From the NCBI RefSeq assembly GCF_900128975.1, contig NZ_FQVC01000003.1, forward strand, positions 186,001 to 250,000: a stretch of 64,000 bases of DNA, read 5' to 3'. Of this stretch, positions 51,175-60,034 are shown piece by piece (position 1 is the first letter of the stretch; each line of letters starts with the position of its first letter). The notes beneath the pieces are model-generated. The model ran no database searches, was not told the origin of the DNA, and saw only the letters and a list, made by a program, of their open reading frames with translations. The translations under genes were made by a program, and so were the position numbers. The stretch is from Devosia limi DSM 17137 (GTDB lineage: Bacteria; Pseudomonadota; Alphaproteobacteria; Rhizobiales; Devosiaceae).

Positions 51175-52443
51175 ATGACCGCCGCGACCCAAGCAGAAAC
51201 GCACCGCGCCATAACGGCGGTGTGGAAAATCGAGCAGCCCCGCCTGATCGCAGGGCTAACCCGCATGGTTCGCGATATCTCCATGGCCGAGGAACTGGCG
51301 CAGGACGCTTTGCTGATCGCGCTCAAGACCTGGCCGCAAACCGGCGTACCGAAAAATCCCGGCGCCTGGCTGATGGCCACGGCCAAGCGCCGCGCCATCG
51401 ATTATTTCCGCCACAACAAGATGGCCGCGCGCAAACTCGAGGAAGTCGGCCACGGCATCGAGACCGATACACCCGACACGGTCGAACGGCTGCACGAAGC
51501 GCTCGACGATGAGGTCGGTGACGACCTGCTACGGCTGATCTTCACCTCCTGCCACCCGATCCTGCCGCCGGAATCGCGGGTAGCGCTCACCCTGCGCCTG
51601 ATCGGCGGTCTCACCACCGAAGAAATCGCCCGCGCCTTCCTCGCCGCCGAACCGACGATCGGCCAGCGCATTGTCCGTGCCAAAAAGACCATTGCCGAGG
51701 CCCATATCCCCTTCGAAGTGCCGCGCGGTCCCCAGCGGGCCGAACGCCTGGCCTCGGTGCTGGGCGTGCTTTACCTGATCTTCAATGAAGGCTATTCCGC
51801 CACCGCTGGCTCGGACTGGATGCGCCCGCAGCTCTGCGACGAGGCCATGCGTCTCGGCCGCATCCTGGCCCGTCTCACCCCCGAAGAACCCGAAGTGCAT
51901 GCACTGGTTGGCCTGATGGAAATTCAGGCCTCACGCACCAATGCCCGCACCAATGCCATGGGCGAGCCGGTGCTGCTTCTCGATCAGGACCGCGCCCGCT
52001 GGGACCAGTTGCTGATCCGCCGCGGCCTCGGCGCACTCGCCGAAGCCGAGCGGCTGGGCGGCATCGCCGGTCCCTATGCCCTGCAGGCCGCTATCGCCGC
52101 CTGCCACGCCCGCGCCCGCCGCGCCGCCGATACCGACTGGCCCCGCATCGCCGGGCTCTACGCCATCCTGGCCCAGGTCACGCCTTCGCCGGTTATCGAC
52201 CTCAATCGTGCCGTTGCCATCTCCATGGCCCAAGGCCCAGCCCCCGCTCTGGAATTGGTCGACACCATCAAGGATGCCCCGGCGCTCAGAAACTATCACC
52301 TGCTTTACGGGGTGCGCGGGGACCTGCTCAGCAAACTCGGCCGCCATACCGAAGCCAACCTCGAATTCCGCCGCGCCGCCGACCTCACCCGCAACGAGCG
52401 GGAACGGGCGTATCTGCTGGGCCGCGCGGCGGATGCGGGCTAG
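51175..52443 (+). CDS. ECF42-type sigma factor with C-terminal TPR-like extension
   Basis: A 422-aa protein. Residues about 15-85 are sigma region 2 (RLIAGLTRMVRDISMAEELA, LMATAKRRAIDYFRHNK), 115-165 are region 4 (LPPESRVALTLRLIGGLTTE, EPTIGQRIVRAKKTI). The rest is the DUF6596/TPR-like domain of ECF42 factors (LYLIFNEGYSA, PYALQAAIAACHARA, LNRAVAISMAQGP). The ATG at 51175 fits family N-termini; one seven codons upstream is possible. No anti-sigma is expected for this group. Confidence 0.88.
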   Translation: MTAATQAETHRAITAVWKIEQPRLIAGLTRMVRDISMAEELAQDALLIALKTWPQTGVPKNPGAWLMATAKRRAIDYFRHNKMAARKLEEVGHGIETDTPDTVERLHEALDDEVGDDLLRLIFTSCHPILPPESRVALTLRLIGGLTTEEIARAFLAAEPTIGQRIVRAKKTIAEAHIPFEVPRGPQRAERLASVLGVLYLIFNEGYSATAGSDWMRPQLCDEAMRLGRILARLTPEEPEVHALVGLMEIQASRTNARTNAMGEPVLLLDQDRARWDQLLIRRGLGALAEAERLGGIAGPYALQAAIAACHARARRAADTDWPRIAGLYAILAQVTPSPVIDLNRAVAISMAQGPAPALELVDTIKDAPALRNYHLLYGVRGDLLSKLGRHTEANLEFRRAADLTRNERERAYLLGRAADAG

Positions 52444-52611
52444 ACGGATACCGCTCACCACTCTCTCCACCCATCGTCATTGCCCGGCTCGTCCGGGCAA
52501 TCCATCTGCTCGGCGGCATGTGCCAAACCGACAGCGACCCGCCTATCAGGTCGCGGGCAGCCCGGGAGCTATGCAATTCTGATGTGACATGCCGCCAACA
52601 TGAACAGCAGC
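52444..52611. repeat. Intergenic region with a GCCCGG palindrome
   Basis: No gene is seen. GTCATTGCCCGGCTCGTC followed by CGGGCAATCC (52,476-52,504) is a hairpin-forming element of the type common in rhizobial intergenic DNA. It lies between two convergent genes. Confidence 0.6.
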
Positions 52612-52980
52612 CTAGGCCGCTGCATTTTCCCACTCGAACTTGGCCTCGAGGATGCTGCGGTCGAATGGCTTCATCATGTAGTCGCTGGCCCCGGCTTTCA
52701 GGGCCATGGCGATGGCGCCGATGTCGTTCTCGACGGTGCAATAGACCACTTTGGGCTTCTCGCCACCGACATAACCGCGCAGCAGCTTGAGGAATTCCAT
52801 GCCGCTCATGATTGGCATGTTCCAGTCGAGCAGGATCGCGTCCGGCATTTCCTGCCGGCACTTGTCAAAGGCTTCCTGGCCGTCCTCGGCCTCTTCGACG
52901 ATGTAGTCCATGTCTTCCAGAATGCGTCGCGCGACTTTGCGCACGACGCTGGAATCATCGACGATCAAGCAGGACTTCAT
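52612..52980 (-). CDS. Single-domain response regulator beside chpT
   Basis: A 122-aa CheY-like receiver with no output domain: Asp8-Asp9 (IVDDSSVVRKVARR), phospho-acceptor Asp52 (LLDWNMPIMSG), Thr82 (YCTVEND) and Lys104 (MMKPFDR). All phosphotransfer residues are intact. It follows chpT by 78 bp on the same strand, so it could take part in the CtrA phosphorelay or in motor control; it is not obviously CpdR or DivK. The ATG at 52980 was chosen over a GTG three codons upstream. Confidence 0.88.
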   Translation of the reverse strand: MKSCLIVDDSSVVRKVARRILEDMDYIVEEAEDGQEAFDKCRQEMPDAILLDWNMPIMSGMEFLKLLRGYVGGEKPKVVYCTVENDIGAIAMALKAGASDYMMKPFDRSILEAKFEWENAAA

Positions 52981-53058
52981 TGGAACCACGCTCTCGGCAC
53001 AGCTGACGCTTGCCGATTATGCAGTCTGACTGCCTACGGAAAGGTTATCGAAGCCGCT

Positions 53059-53832
53059 TCACTTAATCGTTTCAGTCGAAGTTTCTGAGGTTTCTGGCGC
53101 CGCGGGCACATCTATTGCCGCAGGCGTGTCCACCACTTCGGGCGCACCGATCACGTCTGGCTCGGCCGCGACAGCCGCCTTCGGCACGGCGTTGAAATAA
53201 AACATGTCATTCTCGATGCCGATGGAGATGTCCATGTCGGTCATGCGTGCCAGGATTCCCGTGTAAAACGGCTGGATGCCCCGCGCATCGACGGAGCCCT
53301 CTTCGGGCGTACCGGCCAGCAGTCCCACGCAACCTGCCGGGATCAGGGTCTTCTGGCGCTTTTCAGGGTCGCTTTTGGACGAGAACTCGAACTTCTCTTC
53401 GCCGGTTGCGCCGGTGATCGAAGCCTTGACCTGGCCGCCGCGCGGCACCGACATGGCTGCAATCAGCAGCATGTTCATGAACAGCTTGGCCTTGTGCTTG
53501 GGCAGAAGGATCAGTGGCACATTCCACTCGAGATCGGCTTTTTCGATCTCGAACAGGATGCGGGCAACTCGCTCGCATTCACGCGTATCGATATCGGTGC
53601 CTGCGGTCGAGGAGGCGCCGTAGGCAAGGCGCGCGAATTCGAGCTTGGCGCGGCTCTGCTTGGCAGCGCTGGCGATCAGGTCGCGCGCACCGTCGGCCAT
53701 GTCACCCTGGCCGGGGTCGCCCAGCACTTCCAGGCCATTGCCGATCGCCCCGATCGGATTGATCAGGTCGTGGCACACCCGGCTGCACAGCATGGCGGCC
53801 AAATCAGTTGCCTTGAGCTCGATGATTTCCAT
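53059..53832 (-). CDS. chpT: Histidine phosphotransferase ChpT
   Basis: A 257-aa protein. The first helix pair has LAAMLCSRVCHDLINPIGAI, where His21 is the phosphorylated residue, then AKQSRAKLEFARLAYGA; a degenerate Bergerat-like domain follows (KLFMNMLLIAAMSVPRGGQV, PFYTGILARMTDMDIS). ChpT receives phosphate from CckA and passes it to CtrA and CpdR. The C-terminal 35 residues are an Ala/Pro/Thr/Glu-rich tail not needed in the family. Confidence 0.92.
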   Translation of the reverse strand: MEIIELKATDLAAMLCSRVCHDLINPIGAIGNGLEVLGDPGQGDMADGARDLIASAAKQSRAKLEFARLAYGASSTAGTDIDTRECERVARILFEIEKADLEWNVPLILLPKHKAKLFMNMLLIAAMSVPRGGQVKASITGATGEEKFEFSSKSDPEKRQKTLIPAGCVGLLAGTPEEGSVDARGIQPFYTGILARMTDMDISIGIENDMFYFNAVPKAAVAAEPDVIGAPEVVDTPAAIDVPAAPETSETSTETIK

Positions 53833-53899
53833 GAGGCGTCTCCGTGAGGCAGTATCGGGGAATCACTACCCCGACGCGTGAAAGGAATTGGCTTTTGCA

Positions 53900-54403
53900 T
53901 TATCGCGTCGAGAGCGTTTTGGACAGCGTTTGCCAACGCTCCTCGCCCTGCAGGGCCGCGTGTTCGGGCGCCAGCAGGAACGCTTCGCGATTGCCGGCTG
54001 AATAAAAGAAATAGAGCCGCTGCTTGAACACAGTGTAAAGACGGGGGTCCCCGTCCGATAAAAAACCGCGCGCCATGCTCATCGCGCCATGTCCGCCATA
54101 TTGCGGCGCGTAGATCTCGGGCGCCCGGCGGAACACGTCGAGATTGGCCGCGCTGGCAAAATGCCAGGGCACGCCGCTCCACTCATATTCGAACTCCTCG
54201 AGCCCCTGCAGCGGCGCCGGATCGGTGAAATAGGACACGGGATCAAGCCCATCGATGGCCAGGCCCGTCAGTGGGTTGGTCATGATCGCCGTCACCAGCG
54301 ACTGCGCCCGTGCCGCACCGGAAAACGTGACCAAAGCCCCGGCCAATATGGGCAAAACAAAGGCAAGCATGGTTAAGATTTGTTTAGAGGTTTGCTTCAT
54401 CAT
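53900..54403 (-). CDS. Secreted YHS-domain protein
   Basis: A 167-aa protein. Residues 1-33 are a signal peptide (ILTMLAFVLPILAGALVTF, then ARAQ). The rest is a YHS-like domain with DPVSYFTDPAPLQGLEEFEY, HFASAANLDVFRRAPEIYAP and QYGGHGAMSMARG. YHS proteins often bind metals; the usual Cys is absent here. It lies 67 bp upstream of chpT on the same strand; chpT may be in the same transcript. Confidence 0.82.
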   Translation of the reverse strand: MMKQTSKQILTMLAFVLPILAGALVTFSGAARAQSLVTAIMTNPLTGLAIDGLDPVSYFTDPAPLQGLEEFEYEWSGVPWHFASAANLDVFRRAPEIYAPQYGGHGAMSMARGFLSDGDPRLYTVFKQRLYFFYSAGNREAFLLAPEHAALQGEERWQTLSKTLSTR

Positions 54404-54459
54404 GCATCCAATGATCGGCGCGCCCGTGCCATGCCAGTCCTAGCTTGTCCTCAAAAAGC

Positions 54460-54476
54460 TTAAAGTCTGTGTAACC
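54460..54476 (+). promoter_or_regulatory. Candidate CtrA box upstream of eipA
   Basis: TTAA-AGTCTGT-GTAACC, one base from TTAA-N7-TTAACC, 31-47 bp before the eipA start. In Brucella eipA is a CtrA target, which fits. Confidence 0.55.
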
Positions 54477-54506
54477 ACGGTCGGCCCTCCACTGGAGTAT
54501 CGACCC

Positions 54507-55064
54507 ATGTTCAAGCGCTTGTTGCTCATCCTGGCCCTGTTCACCGCCAGCTTGGCCCCTGTCAACGCTCAGTCGCTCAGCGACAGCTATTCGGGCGACG
54601 AACTGGTGCAGAAGGGTGGCGAATTCTTCGGCTCTGCCGCCCAAGGTCTCGCCTCGCTGGTCGAACGCGCGGTCAGCCAATTCGGCCTGCCCAATGGCTA
54701 TGTGCTCGGGGAGGATGCCGGTGGCGCTCTGTTCGCCGGTGCCCGCTATGGCGAAGGCACCCTCTACACCCGCAATGCCGGCGAAATGCCGCTATTCTGG
54801 CAGGGCCCCAGCATAGGCTTTGACGTCGGTGGCGACGGCTCCAAGGTGATGATGCTTGTCTACAACCTGTCCAGCGTGCAGGAAATGTTCGGTCGTTTCG
54901 CCGGTGTGGATGGCTCGGCCTATGTGGTAGGCGGCTTCGGCATGACCGTCATCAAATACGGCAATGTCGTCATGGTGCCGATCCGCTCCGGCGTAGGCGC
55001 CCGCCTCGGCATCAATATCGGCTACCTCAAATTCACCCCCGAACCGACCTGGAATCCGTTCTGA
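54507..55064 (+). CDS. eipA: Envelope integrity protein EipA (DUF1134)
   Basis: A 185-aa secreted protein. MFKRLLLILALFTASLAPVN then AQ is a signal peptide. The DUF1134 domain is a short beta-barrel (YVLGEDAGGALFAGARYGEG, MPLFWQGPSIGFDVGGDGSK, GGFGMTVIKYGNVVMVPIRS). EipA supports cell-envelope integrity in Brucella, where its gene also neighbours chpT. It is divergent from the YHS gene. Confidence 0.88.
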   Translation: MFKRLLLILALFTASLAPVNAQSLSDSYSGDELVQKGGEFFGSAAQGLASLVERAVSQFGLPNGYVLGEDAGGALFAGARYGEGTLYTRNAGEMPLFWQGPSIGFDVGGDGSKVMMLVYNLSSVQEMFGRFAGVDGSAYVVGGFGMTVIKYGNVVMVPIRSGVGARLGINIGYLKFTPEPTWNPF

Positions 55065-55244
55065 GACATGCTTTCGGGGAATGTCATATTCAAGGTCGGG
55101 GCAACCACGCTCCGGCCTTTGTTGTGACTGGACCCTCCAAACTGATAGAGTTACCCCTTGGCAAGGATGCCGGCCCGGGGCCATAGCTGACAGATAGGAC
55201 AATCAGGACACGCTCGCCTCCTGGTCAGTTCCGGAGTTCGGACG

Positions 55245-56417
55245 ATGCTCATCGAAAACATCATGTACTTTGCCCTTGGCCTGCTCGTTGCGGGCCTGGT
55301 GGCCTTGATCATCCTGCCAGCAGTGTGGAAGCGCGCCGTGCGCCTCACCAAACGTCGCATCGAAGCCGCCACCCCCATTACCATGGCCGAGTTCCGTGCC
55401 GACAAGGACCAGCTGCGCGCCGAGTTCGCGCTCTCGACCCGGCGCCTTGAAATGAATGTCGAAAGCCTGCGCCAGCGCCTCGCTGAACAGCTGAGCGACG
55501 TCAATCAAAAGCGCAGCGATCTGGGTGCCCTCAAGGCCGAGCGTGACCAGCACCTGGCCATCGTCGCCGAGCTGGAAAGCCGCGAAGTCGAACTGCGCGC
55601 CCGCGTGCTGGAGTTGGAGCGCGACGGCACTGATCTGGCGCAGCGCCTGCGCATGCGCGACCGCGAACTGTCCGCGCGCACCGGCGAGCTGGAATCCCTG
55701 CGCGACGCGGTGCGGGGAGAGTTGCCGCGCGGGACCGATATCGATGGCGAAGGCCTCTCGGGCCATTATGACGAGGATATCGAGCGGCTGATGACCGCGA
55801 TGGCTATCGAGCGCAAGCGCGCCACCTTCCTCGAGGACCAGGCCAAGAGCCTGATCAGCCGCCTGGAAAATTCCGACCGCCGCAGCGCCGAGGCCAATGC
55901 TGCAATTGCTCAGATGCGCGAGGCGCTGGCCAGCAAGGATGACCGCCAGGCCGCCGATACCGAAGGCCTCATCGCCGCTGAAGCCCGCATTGCCAGCGCC
56001 GAGCACCGCCTCAATACCATTCTCGCAGAAACCAGCCAGGCCATGGACAAGAGCGGGCGCCCTCAGCAATTGCTGGCCGACACGCTCGGCCAGGAAGCCG
56101 AGATCGAAGCTTTAAGGGCCAAGGTCGAGGGGGTGGAAGCCACGATCATGGCCGATTGGGACAGCGACCGAATCGAGGAAACCCATCTGCGTGAGCGTCT
56201 CAACGACATCGCCGCCAATGTTGCACGCCTGGTCTACGCCGCCGAAGCCGAAGCCACCCCGACCGCCAGCGAGGAGAGCCTGTTCGACCGCGTCCAGCGC
56301 TTCGCCGATGATGGCGAGCAGGTCGAAACCCTGCCCGTCGCGCCGGCCTCGGGCAAACGCAAACGCGGTTCGGTCTCCGACCGCATGACCGCGCTCAAGG
56401 CGATCCAGAACCGCTGA
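55245..56417 (+). CDS. Membrane-anchored coiled-coil protein, unknown function
   Basis: A 390-aa protein. Residues 5-27 form one membrane span (NIMYFALGLLVAGLVALIIL), then a basic stretch and about 280 residues of Glu/Arg/Ala-rich heptads with a likely break near 168-178 (DIDGEGLSGHYDED). The tail is basic. No homologue was recognised by name; the design resembles envelope-tethered scaffolds. GGAG lies about 11 nt before the ATG. Confidence 0.78.
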   Translation: MLIENIMYFALGLLVAGLVALIILPAVWKRAVRLTKRRIEAATPITMAEFRADKDQLRAEFALSTRRLEMNVESLRQRLAEQLSDVNQKRSDLGALKAERDQHLAIVAELESREVELRARVLELERDGTDLAQRLRMRDRELSARTGELESLRDAVRGELPRGTDIDGEGLSGHYDEDIERLMTAMAIERKRATFLEDQAKSLISRLENSDRRSAEANAAIAQMREALASKDDRQAADTEGLIAAEARIASAEHRLNTILAETSQAMDKSGRPQQLLADTLGQEAEIEALRAKVEGVEATIMADWDSDRIEETHLRERLNDIAANVARLVYAAEAEATPTASEESLFDRVQRFADDGEQVETLPVAPASGKRKRGSVSDRMTALKAIQNR

Positions 56418-56534
56418 GGCGATGGGGCCGGACCGTGCGGCTAGCGGTTGTCACGGCATCGCCGCCCCCAATCACCGGCCTGCCCACGGATTTGTTCCAT
56501 GAGCAGCATCGTCGCGCCAACGCCAACTCTGGAA

Positions 56535-56888
56535 TTATTGCGCCCCGATTTCCACCGACCGCGTCAATTCGCCGGTCTCCTGATTGAACAGACCCAGCGT
56601 CACCGTGCCGTCCAGCCGATAGGTCACGTTGACCGCTCCATCGGCCACAACCGCCGAAATTACCTCGGCACCACTGGGCAAAGCCAGCATCTCGGCCATG
56701 ACCGGCGGCGGAGCGTCGCGCATCACACGATAGACAAGGGCGAAGCCAATCGCCATAAAGCCCAGCAACAGAATGCCGATCGAAATCCCGAAGGATCGGC
56801 GCGCCTTGCTGAACATGGCCAGCGCCTCGGGAGATAGCGGCTCATCCGCTTTGGGGCCCATCGGCCCAGTCTGATTAGGATCGCTCAT
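56535..56888 (-). CDS. Small single-span membrane protein, head-to-head with rluD
   Basis: A 117-aa protein. MSDPNQTGPMGPKADEPLSP is cytoplasmic, residues 32-54 form one span (SFGISIGILLLGFMAIGFAL), and a beta-rich domain follows outside. It may belong to the DUF6476 kind of small alphaproteobacterial proteins, but this is uncertain. Its ATG and that of rluD overlap by 2 bp on opposite strands, so each leader lies in the other gene. Confidence 0.72.
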   Translation of the reverse strand: MSDPNQTGPMGPKADEPLSPEALAMFSKARRSFGISIGILLLGFMAIGFALVYRVMRDAPPPVMAEMLALPSGAEVISAVVADGAVNVTYRLDGTVTLGLFNQETGELTRSVEIGAQ

Positions 56889-57915
56889 GGCCGAAAATAC
56901 CGTTGAAGAGTTCGAGGGCGACGAAGTCGAAGTCATTATCGATGCCGAACTGGCAGGCGGGCGGCTCGATGCCGTTCTCGCCAAGGTCCATTCCGTCCTG
57001 AGCCGCAGCCGCCTCAAGGATCTGATCCTTGCCGGTGCAGTCACGATCAATGGCACGACCGTTAGCGAGCCCAAATATCGCGTCAGTGCCGGCGAGACAA
57101 TCGTTCTAATTGCCCCACCCCCCGAAGACCCCGAGCCCAAGGGCGAGAATATCCCGCTCGATATCCTCTATGAGGACGATCAGCTCATCGTCATCAACAA
57201 GCCCGTCGGCATGGTGGTTCACCCCGCGCCCGGCAGTCCCGATGGCACGCTAGTCAATGCGCTGATCTTCCATTGCGGTTCCTCCCTGCAGGGCATTGGC
57301 GGCGTCAAGCGTCCCGGCATCGTCCATCGCCTCGATCGCGACACTTCCGGCGTCATGGTCGCCGCCAAAACCGAACATGCCCACAAACACCTGTCCGACC
57401 AATTCGCCGACCATGGCCGCACCGGCCCGCTGCACCGCGCCTATATCGCCTATGTCTGGGGCACCACCGAGACCGCCAAGGGCACTGTCGACGCCCCCCT
57501 GGGCCGCGATCAGAACAACCGCTTCAAGCAGACCGTGCGCAAGGACGGCCGCGAGGCCATCACCCATTACATGGTCGAAGCCCGCTTCGGCGATGAAGGC
57601 TGGGACATCACCCGTATCCAGTGCCAGCTGGAAACCGGCCGCACCCACCAGATCCGTGTCCACATGGCCCATATCGGCCATCCGCTGGTTTCCGACATGG
57701 TCTATGCCTCGGGCTTCGCTACCAAGGTCAATCGACTCCCGGAAGAAGTCGCCGCGCCCATCATCGCGCTCGGCCGCCAGGCCCTGCACGCCGCCGAACT
57801 TGGCTTCGAGCATCCGACAACAGGCGAAGAAATGATGTTCGAAGCCCCGTTGCCGCCCGATCTCGAAGCCCTCGACGAGGCGCTGCAGGGTTTTGACAAG
57901 GCGTTCGCGCGCTAA
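56887..57915 (+). CDS. rluD: 23S rRNA pseudouridine synthase RluD-type
   Basis: A 342-aa enzyme. Residues about 20-85 are an S4 RNA-binding domain (GGRLDAVLAKVHSVLSRSRL), then the RluA-fold with catalytic Asp in GIVHRLDRDTSGVMV, and motif GRTHQIRVHMAHIGHPLV. The acidic N-terminal tail is short. It isomerises uridines in helix 69 of 23S rRNA if it is true RluD. It precedes rpoH, as in many rhizobia. Confidence 0.88.
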   Translation: MAENTVEEFEGDEVEVIIDAELAGGRLDAVLAKVHSVLSRSRLKDLILAGAVTINGTTVSEPKYRVSAGETIVLIAPPPEDPEPKGENIPLDILYEDDQLIVINKPVGMVVHPAPGSPDGTLVNALIFHCGSSLQGIGGVKRPGIVHRLDRDTSGVMVAAKTEHAHKHLSDQFADHGRTGPLHRAYIAYVWGTTETAKGTVDAPLGRDQNNRFKQTVRKDGREAITHYMVEARFGDEGWDITRIQCQLETGRTHQIRVHMAHIGHPLVSDMVYASGFATKVNRLPEEVAAPIIALGRQALHAAELGFEHPTTGEEMMFEAPLPPDLEALDEALQGFDKAFAR

Positions 57916-58215
57916 GCGCTATTGAGTAACATCGTTTCTCCACGGATCTAGCCTCCGTTCGCCTCCCTCCCCCTTGAGGGGAGGGACCGAGGGTGGGGGT
58001 CGGTAGTTCCAGCCGCCAAACGCCGGCGCCGCACAACACGCCATTGTGAGAGCTTTCACTTGCAACGTGCTCAACTTCCGCACGTTTCGCCCTATTGCTG
58101 ACTCTTACAATCGTCAAATTGCTGCCTATATATCCAAGAACTTGCCCGCTGTGCCGGCTGGACGGCGGGGAATTTTCCGCCCGTGCAATGCGGGGGACCA
58201 GAAAGGGGTGCATGC
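57916..58215. other. Intergenic region, rpoH promoter
   Basis: Exactly 300 bp without a gene. A CCCTCCCCC-family repeat lies at 57,963-57,999. Upstream of rpoH a weak -35/-10 pair, TTACAA-N16-TATATA, can be seen near 58,105-58,132; the real promoter may be sigma-32 or another type. Confidence 0.5.
57963..57999. repeat. Extragenic palindrome (CCCTCCCCC family)
   Basis: CCCTCCCCCTTGAGGGGAGG and a GGGTGGGGG tail. The same arrangement, with small changes, lies at 61,262-61,298, and a shorter form at 40,001. Confidence 0.65.
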
Positions 58216-59100
58216 ATGGCCCAAACCAATTTGCCTGTTCTTTCCGCTGAAGGCGGACTGAGCCGCTACCTGCAGGAAATCCGCAAGTTCCCGATGCTGG
58301 AACCGGATGAAGAATTCATGCTGGCCAAGCGGTACAAGGAGCATGCCGATCCTTCGGCTGCCCAGAAACTCATTACCTCCCATCTGCGGCTGGTCGCCAA
58401 GATCGCCATGGGCTATCGCGGCTATGGCTTGCCGATTTCCGAAGTGATTTCGGAAGGCAATGTCGGCCTGATGCATGCCGTCAAGCGCTTCGAGCCCGAT
58501 AAGGGTTTCCGCCTCGCCACCTATGCGATGTGGTGGATCCGCGCGGCCATTCAGGAATATGTCCTGCGGTCGTGGTCGCTGGTCAAGATCGGCACCACCG
58601 CCGCTCAGAAGCGTCTGTTCTTCAACCTGCGCAAGGTGAAGGGCCAGATTGCTGCGCTCGAGGACGGTGCTCTGCATCCCGACCAGATCAAGCAGATCGC
58701 CACCACCCTCAAGGTCACCGAGGACGACGTGGTGTCGATGAATGCGCGCCTGTCCGGCGACGCTTCGCTCAACTCGCCGATGCGGGCTGACGAAGGCTCG
58801 TCCGAATGGCAGGACTGGCTGGTCGACGATACCCCCAGCCAGGAAACCGTGCTCGGCGAAAGCGAAGAATACCAGCAGCGGATGGGCCTTCTGACCAATG
58901 CGATGGATGTGCTCAACGAACGCGAACGCGCCATCTTCCAGGCCCGCCGCCTGCAGGACAATCCGTCCACGCTCGAAGAGCTGGCCCAGCAATACGACGT
59001 CAGCCGCGAGCGCATCCGCCAGATCGAAGTCCGTGCCTTCGAAAAGGTCCAGGATGCCGTCAAGGACGCCGCCCGCTCCAGCGCCGGCGTCGACGCCTGA
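58216..59100 (+). CDS. rpoH: Heat-shock sigma factor RpoH
   Basis: A 294-aa sigma-32. Region 1.2 to 2 (SRYLQEIRKFPMLEPDEEFM, EGNVGLMHAVKRFEPDKGFR, ATYAMWWIRAAIQEYVL), the RpoH box (AQKRLFFNLRKVKG, about residues 133-146), and region 4 (LAQQYDVSRERIRQIEVRAF). The ATG at 58216 follows AAAGGGG. A strong terminator follows. Confidence 0.95.
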   Translation: MAQTNLPVLSAEGGLSRYLQEIRKFPMLEPDEEFMLAKRYKEHADPSAAQKLITSHLRLVAKIAMGYRGYGLPISEVISEGNVGLMHAVKRFEPDKGFRLATYAMWWIRAAIQEYVLRSWSLVKIGTTAAQKRLFFNLRKVKGQIAALEDGALHPDQIKQIATTLKVTEDDVVSMNARLSGDASLNSPMRADEGSSEWQDWLVDDTPSQETVLGESEEYQQRMGLLTNAMDVLNERERAIFQARRLQDNPSTLEELAQQYDVSRERIRQIEVRAFEKVQDAVKDAARSSAGVDA

Positions 59101-59127
59101 TCACAAAAAACGCTGAATGTTTACCGA

Positions 59128-59157
59128 ACAGCCGCCCTCCGGGGCGGCTGTTTTGTT
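59128..59157 (+). terminator. Terminator of rpoH
   Basis: ACAGCCGCCC-TCCG-GGGCGGCTGT followed by TTTGTTGT, 27 bp after the stop. Confidence 0.88.
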
Positions 59158-59190
59158 GTGCAGCCACGCGTGCCCTACCACCCACCAGCC

Positions 59191-59217
59191 GTCATCCCGG
59201 CGAAAGCCGGGATCCAG
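59191..59217. repeat. REP-like extragenic palindrome (CATCCCGG family, second copy)
   Basis: ATCCCGGC-GAAA-GCCGGGAT between rpoH and the thiamine pyrophosphokinase gene; differs from the copy at 46,045 by one loop base. Confidence 0.7.
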
Positions 59218-59306
59218 TTTCCTTGCACCACCCAAACTGGACGCGTGTGCGGAAGCATGGTGCCAGTGCACGGACCCACCGGGCAGCCCGGTGACTGGCG
59301 GGGACC

Positions 59307-60011
59307 CTACCGCAGTGCCGCCATCAAATCCCACAGCCGCCCTTTGTCCAGGATCAGCAGCCACGGCACGCCCATCGACGCCGCCGCCGGCACAATCTCG
59401 ACCCGCCCGCCAATTGCCGCGTTGGACGTTCCCAACATCCCGCCCGGCGCCAGGTGCAGCCCATCGAGCGGATAATCCAGCCCCGTCGACCCGGAAAAAT
59501 CGATCGGCTCCAGCGGATGCAGCGACACCCGCTCCCCCGCTGCCGCATCGAATGCAAATGCCCCCACCGCCGCAAACGCCACGTCGACCTCGTCGACCAG
59601 CAGCAGCCGGCGCGATGGCGCATATTCCAGCACCGCACTCAGCGCCGCCAGCGTGTGGTCGAGCCGCTTGCCGGTCATGCCCAACGCCAGCGTCACCGGC
59701 GCGCGGGTCGAATACAGCACCTTCTGGAAGTCTGTCGTGGCCTGCTCGGCAAGATGGACCACCCGCGTCCGGGCCTCCCAGCCGGCACGATCCGCCAGCG
59801 AATCCAGATCCCCGATGATCGCCGCCGGCACCAGCCCGGCCGCGCCGATCACGTCGCCACCGCCATCGGCACCCACCAGCGCCACGCCGCGCGCTGCCAA
59901 CGCCGCCAGCAATTGCGGCTCGACCGCACCGCCCCCGACAATGGCGATTGGCCCCTCAAACACGATGGGCAACCCATCCGCCGCCGTCACGGAAGTCTCT
60001 TGCACTGTCAC
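59307..60011 (-). CDS. thiN: Thiamine pyrophosphokinase
   Basis: A 234-aa enzyme that makes thiamine diphosphate from thiamine and ATP. It has the substrate/ATP motifs VGADGGGDVI, AAIIGDLDSL (conserved G-D-x-D-S), EQATTDFQKVL (the T-D-x-x-K motif) and LGMTGKRLDHTLAAL (G-x-x-G-x-R-x-D-H). The GTG at 60011 has GAGAG 4 nt upstream; a longer frame would run into the divergent TPP riboswitch. The same gene type is also called tnr3. Confidence 0.85.
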   Translation of the reverse strand: MTVQETSVTAADGLPIVFEGPIAIVGGGAVEPQLLAALAARGVALVGADGGGDVIGAAGLVPAAIIGDLDSLADRAGWEARTRVVHLAEQATTDFQKVLYSTRAPVTLALGMTGKRLDHTLAALSAVLEYAPSRRLLLVDEVDVAFAAVGAFAFDAAAGERVSLHPLEPIDFSGSTGLDYPLDGLHLAPGGMLGTSNAAIGGRVEIVPAAASMGVPWLLILDKGRLWDLMAALR

Positions 60012-60034
60012 AAAGCTCTCATTAAGTGTTGGTC

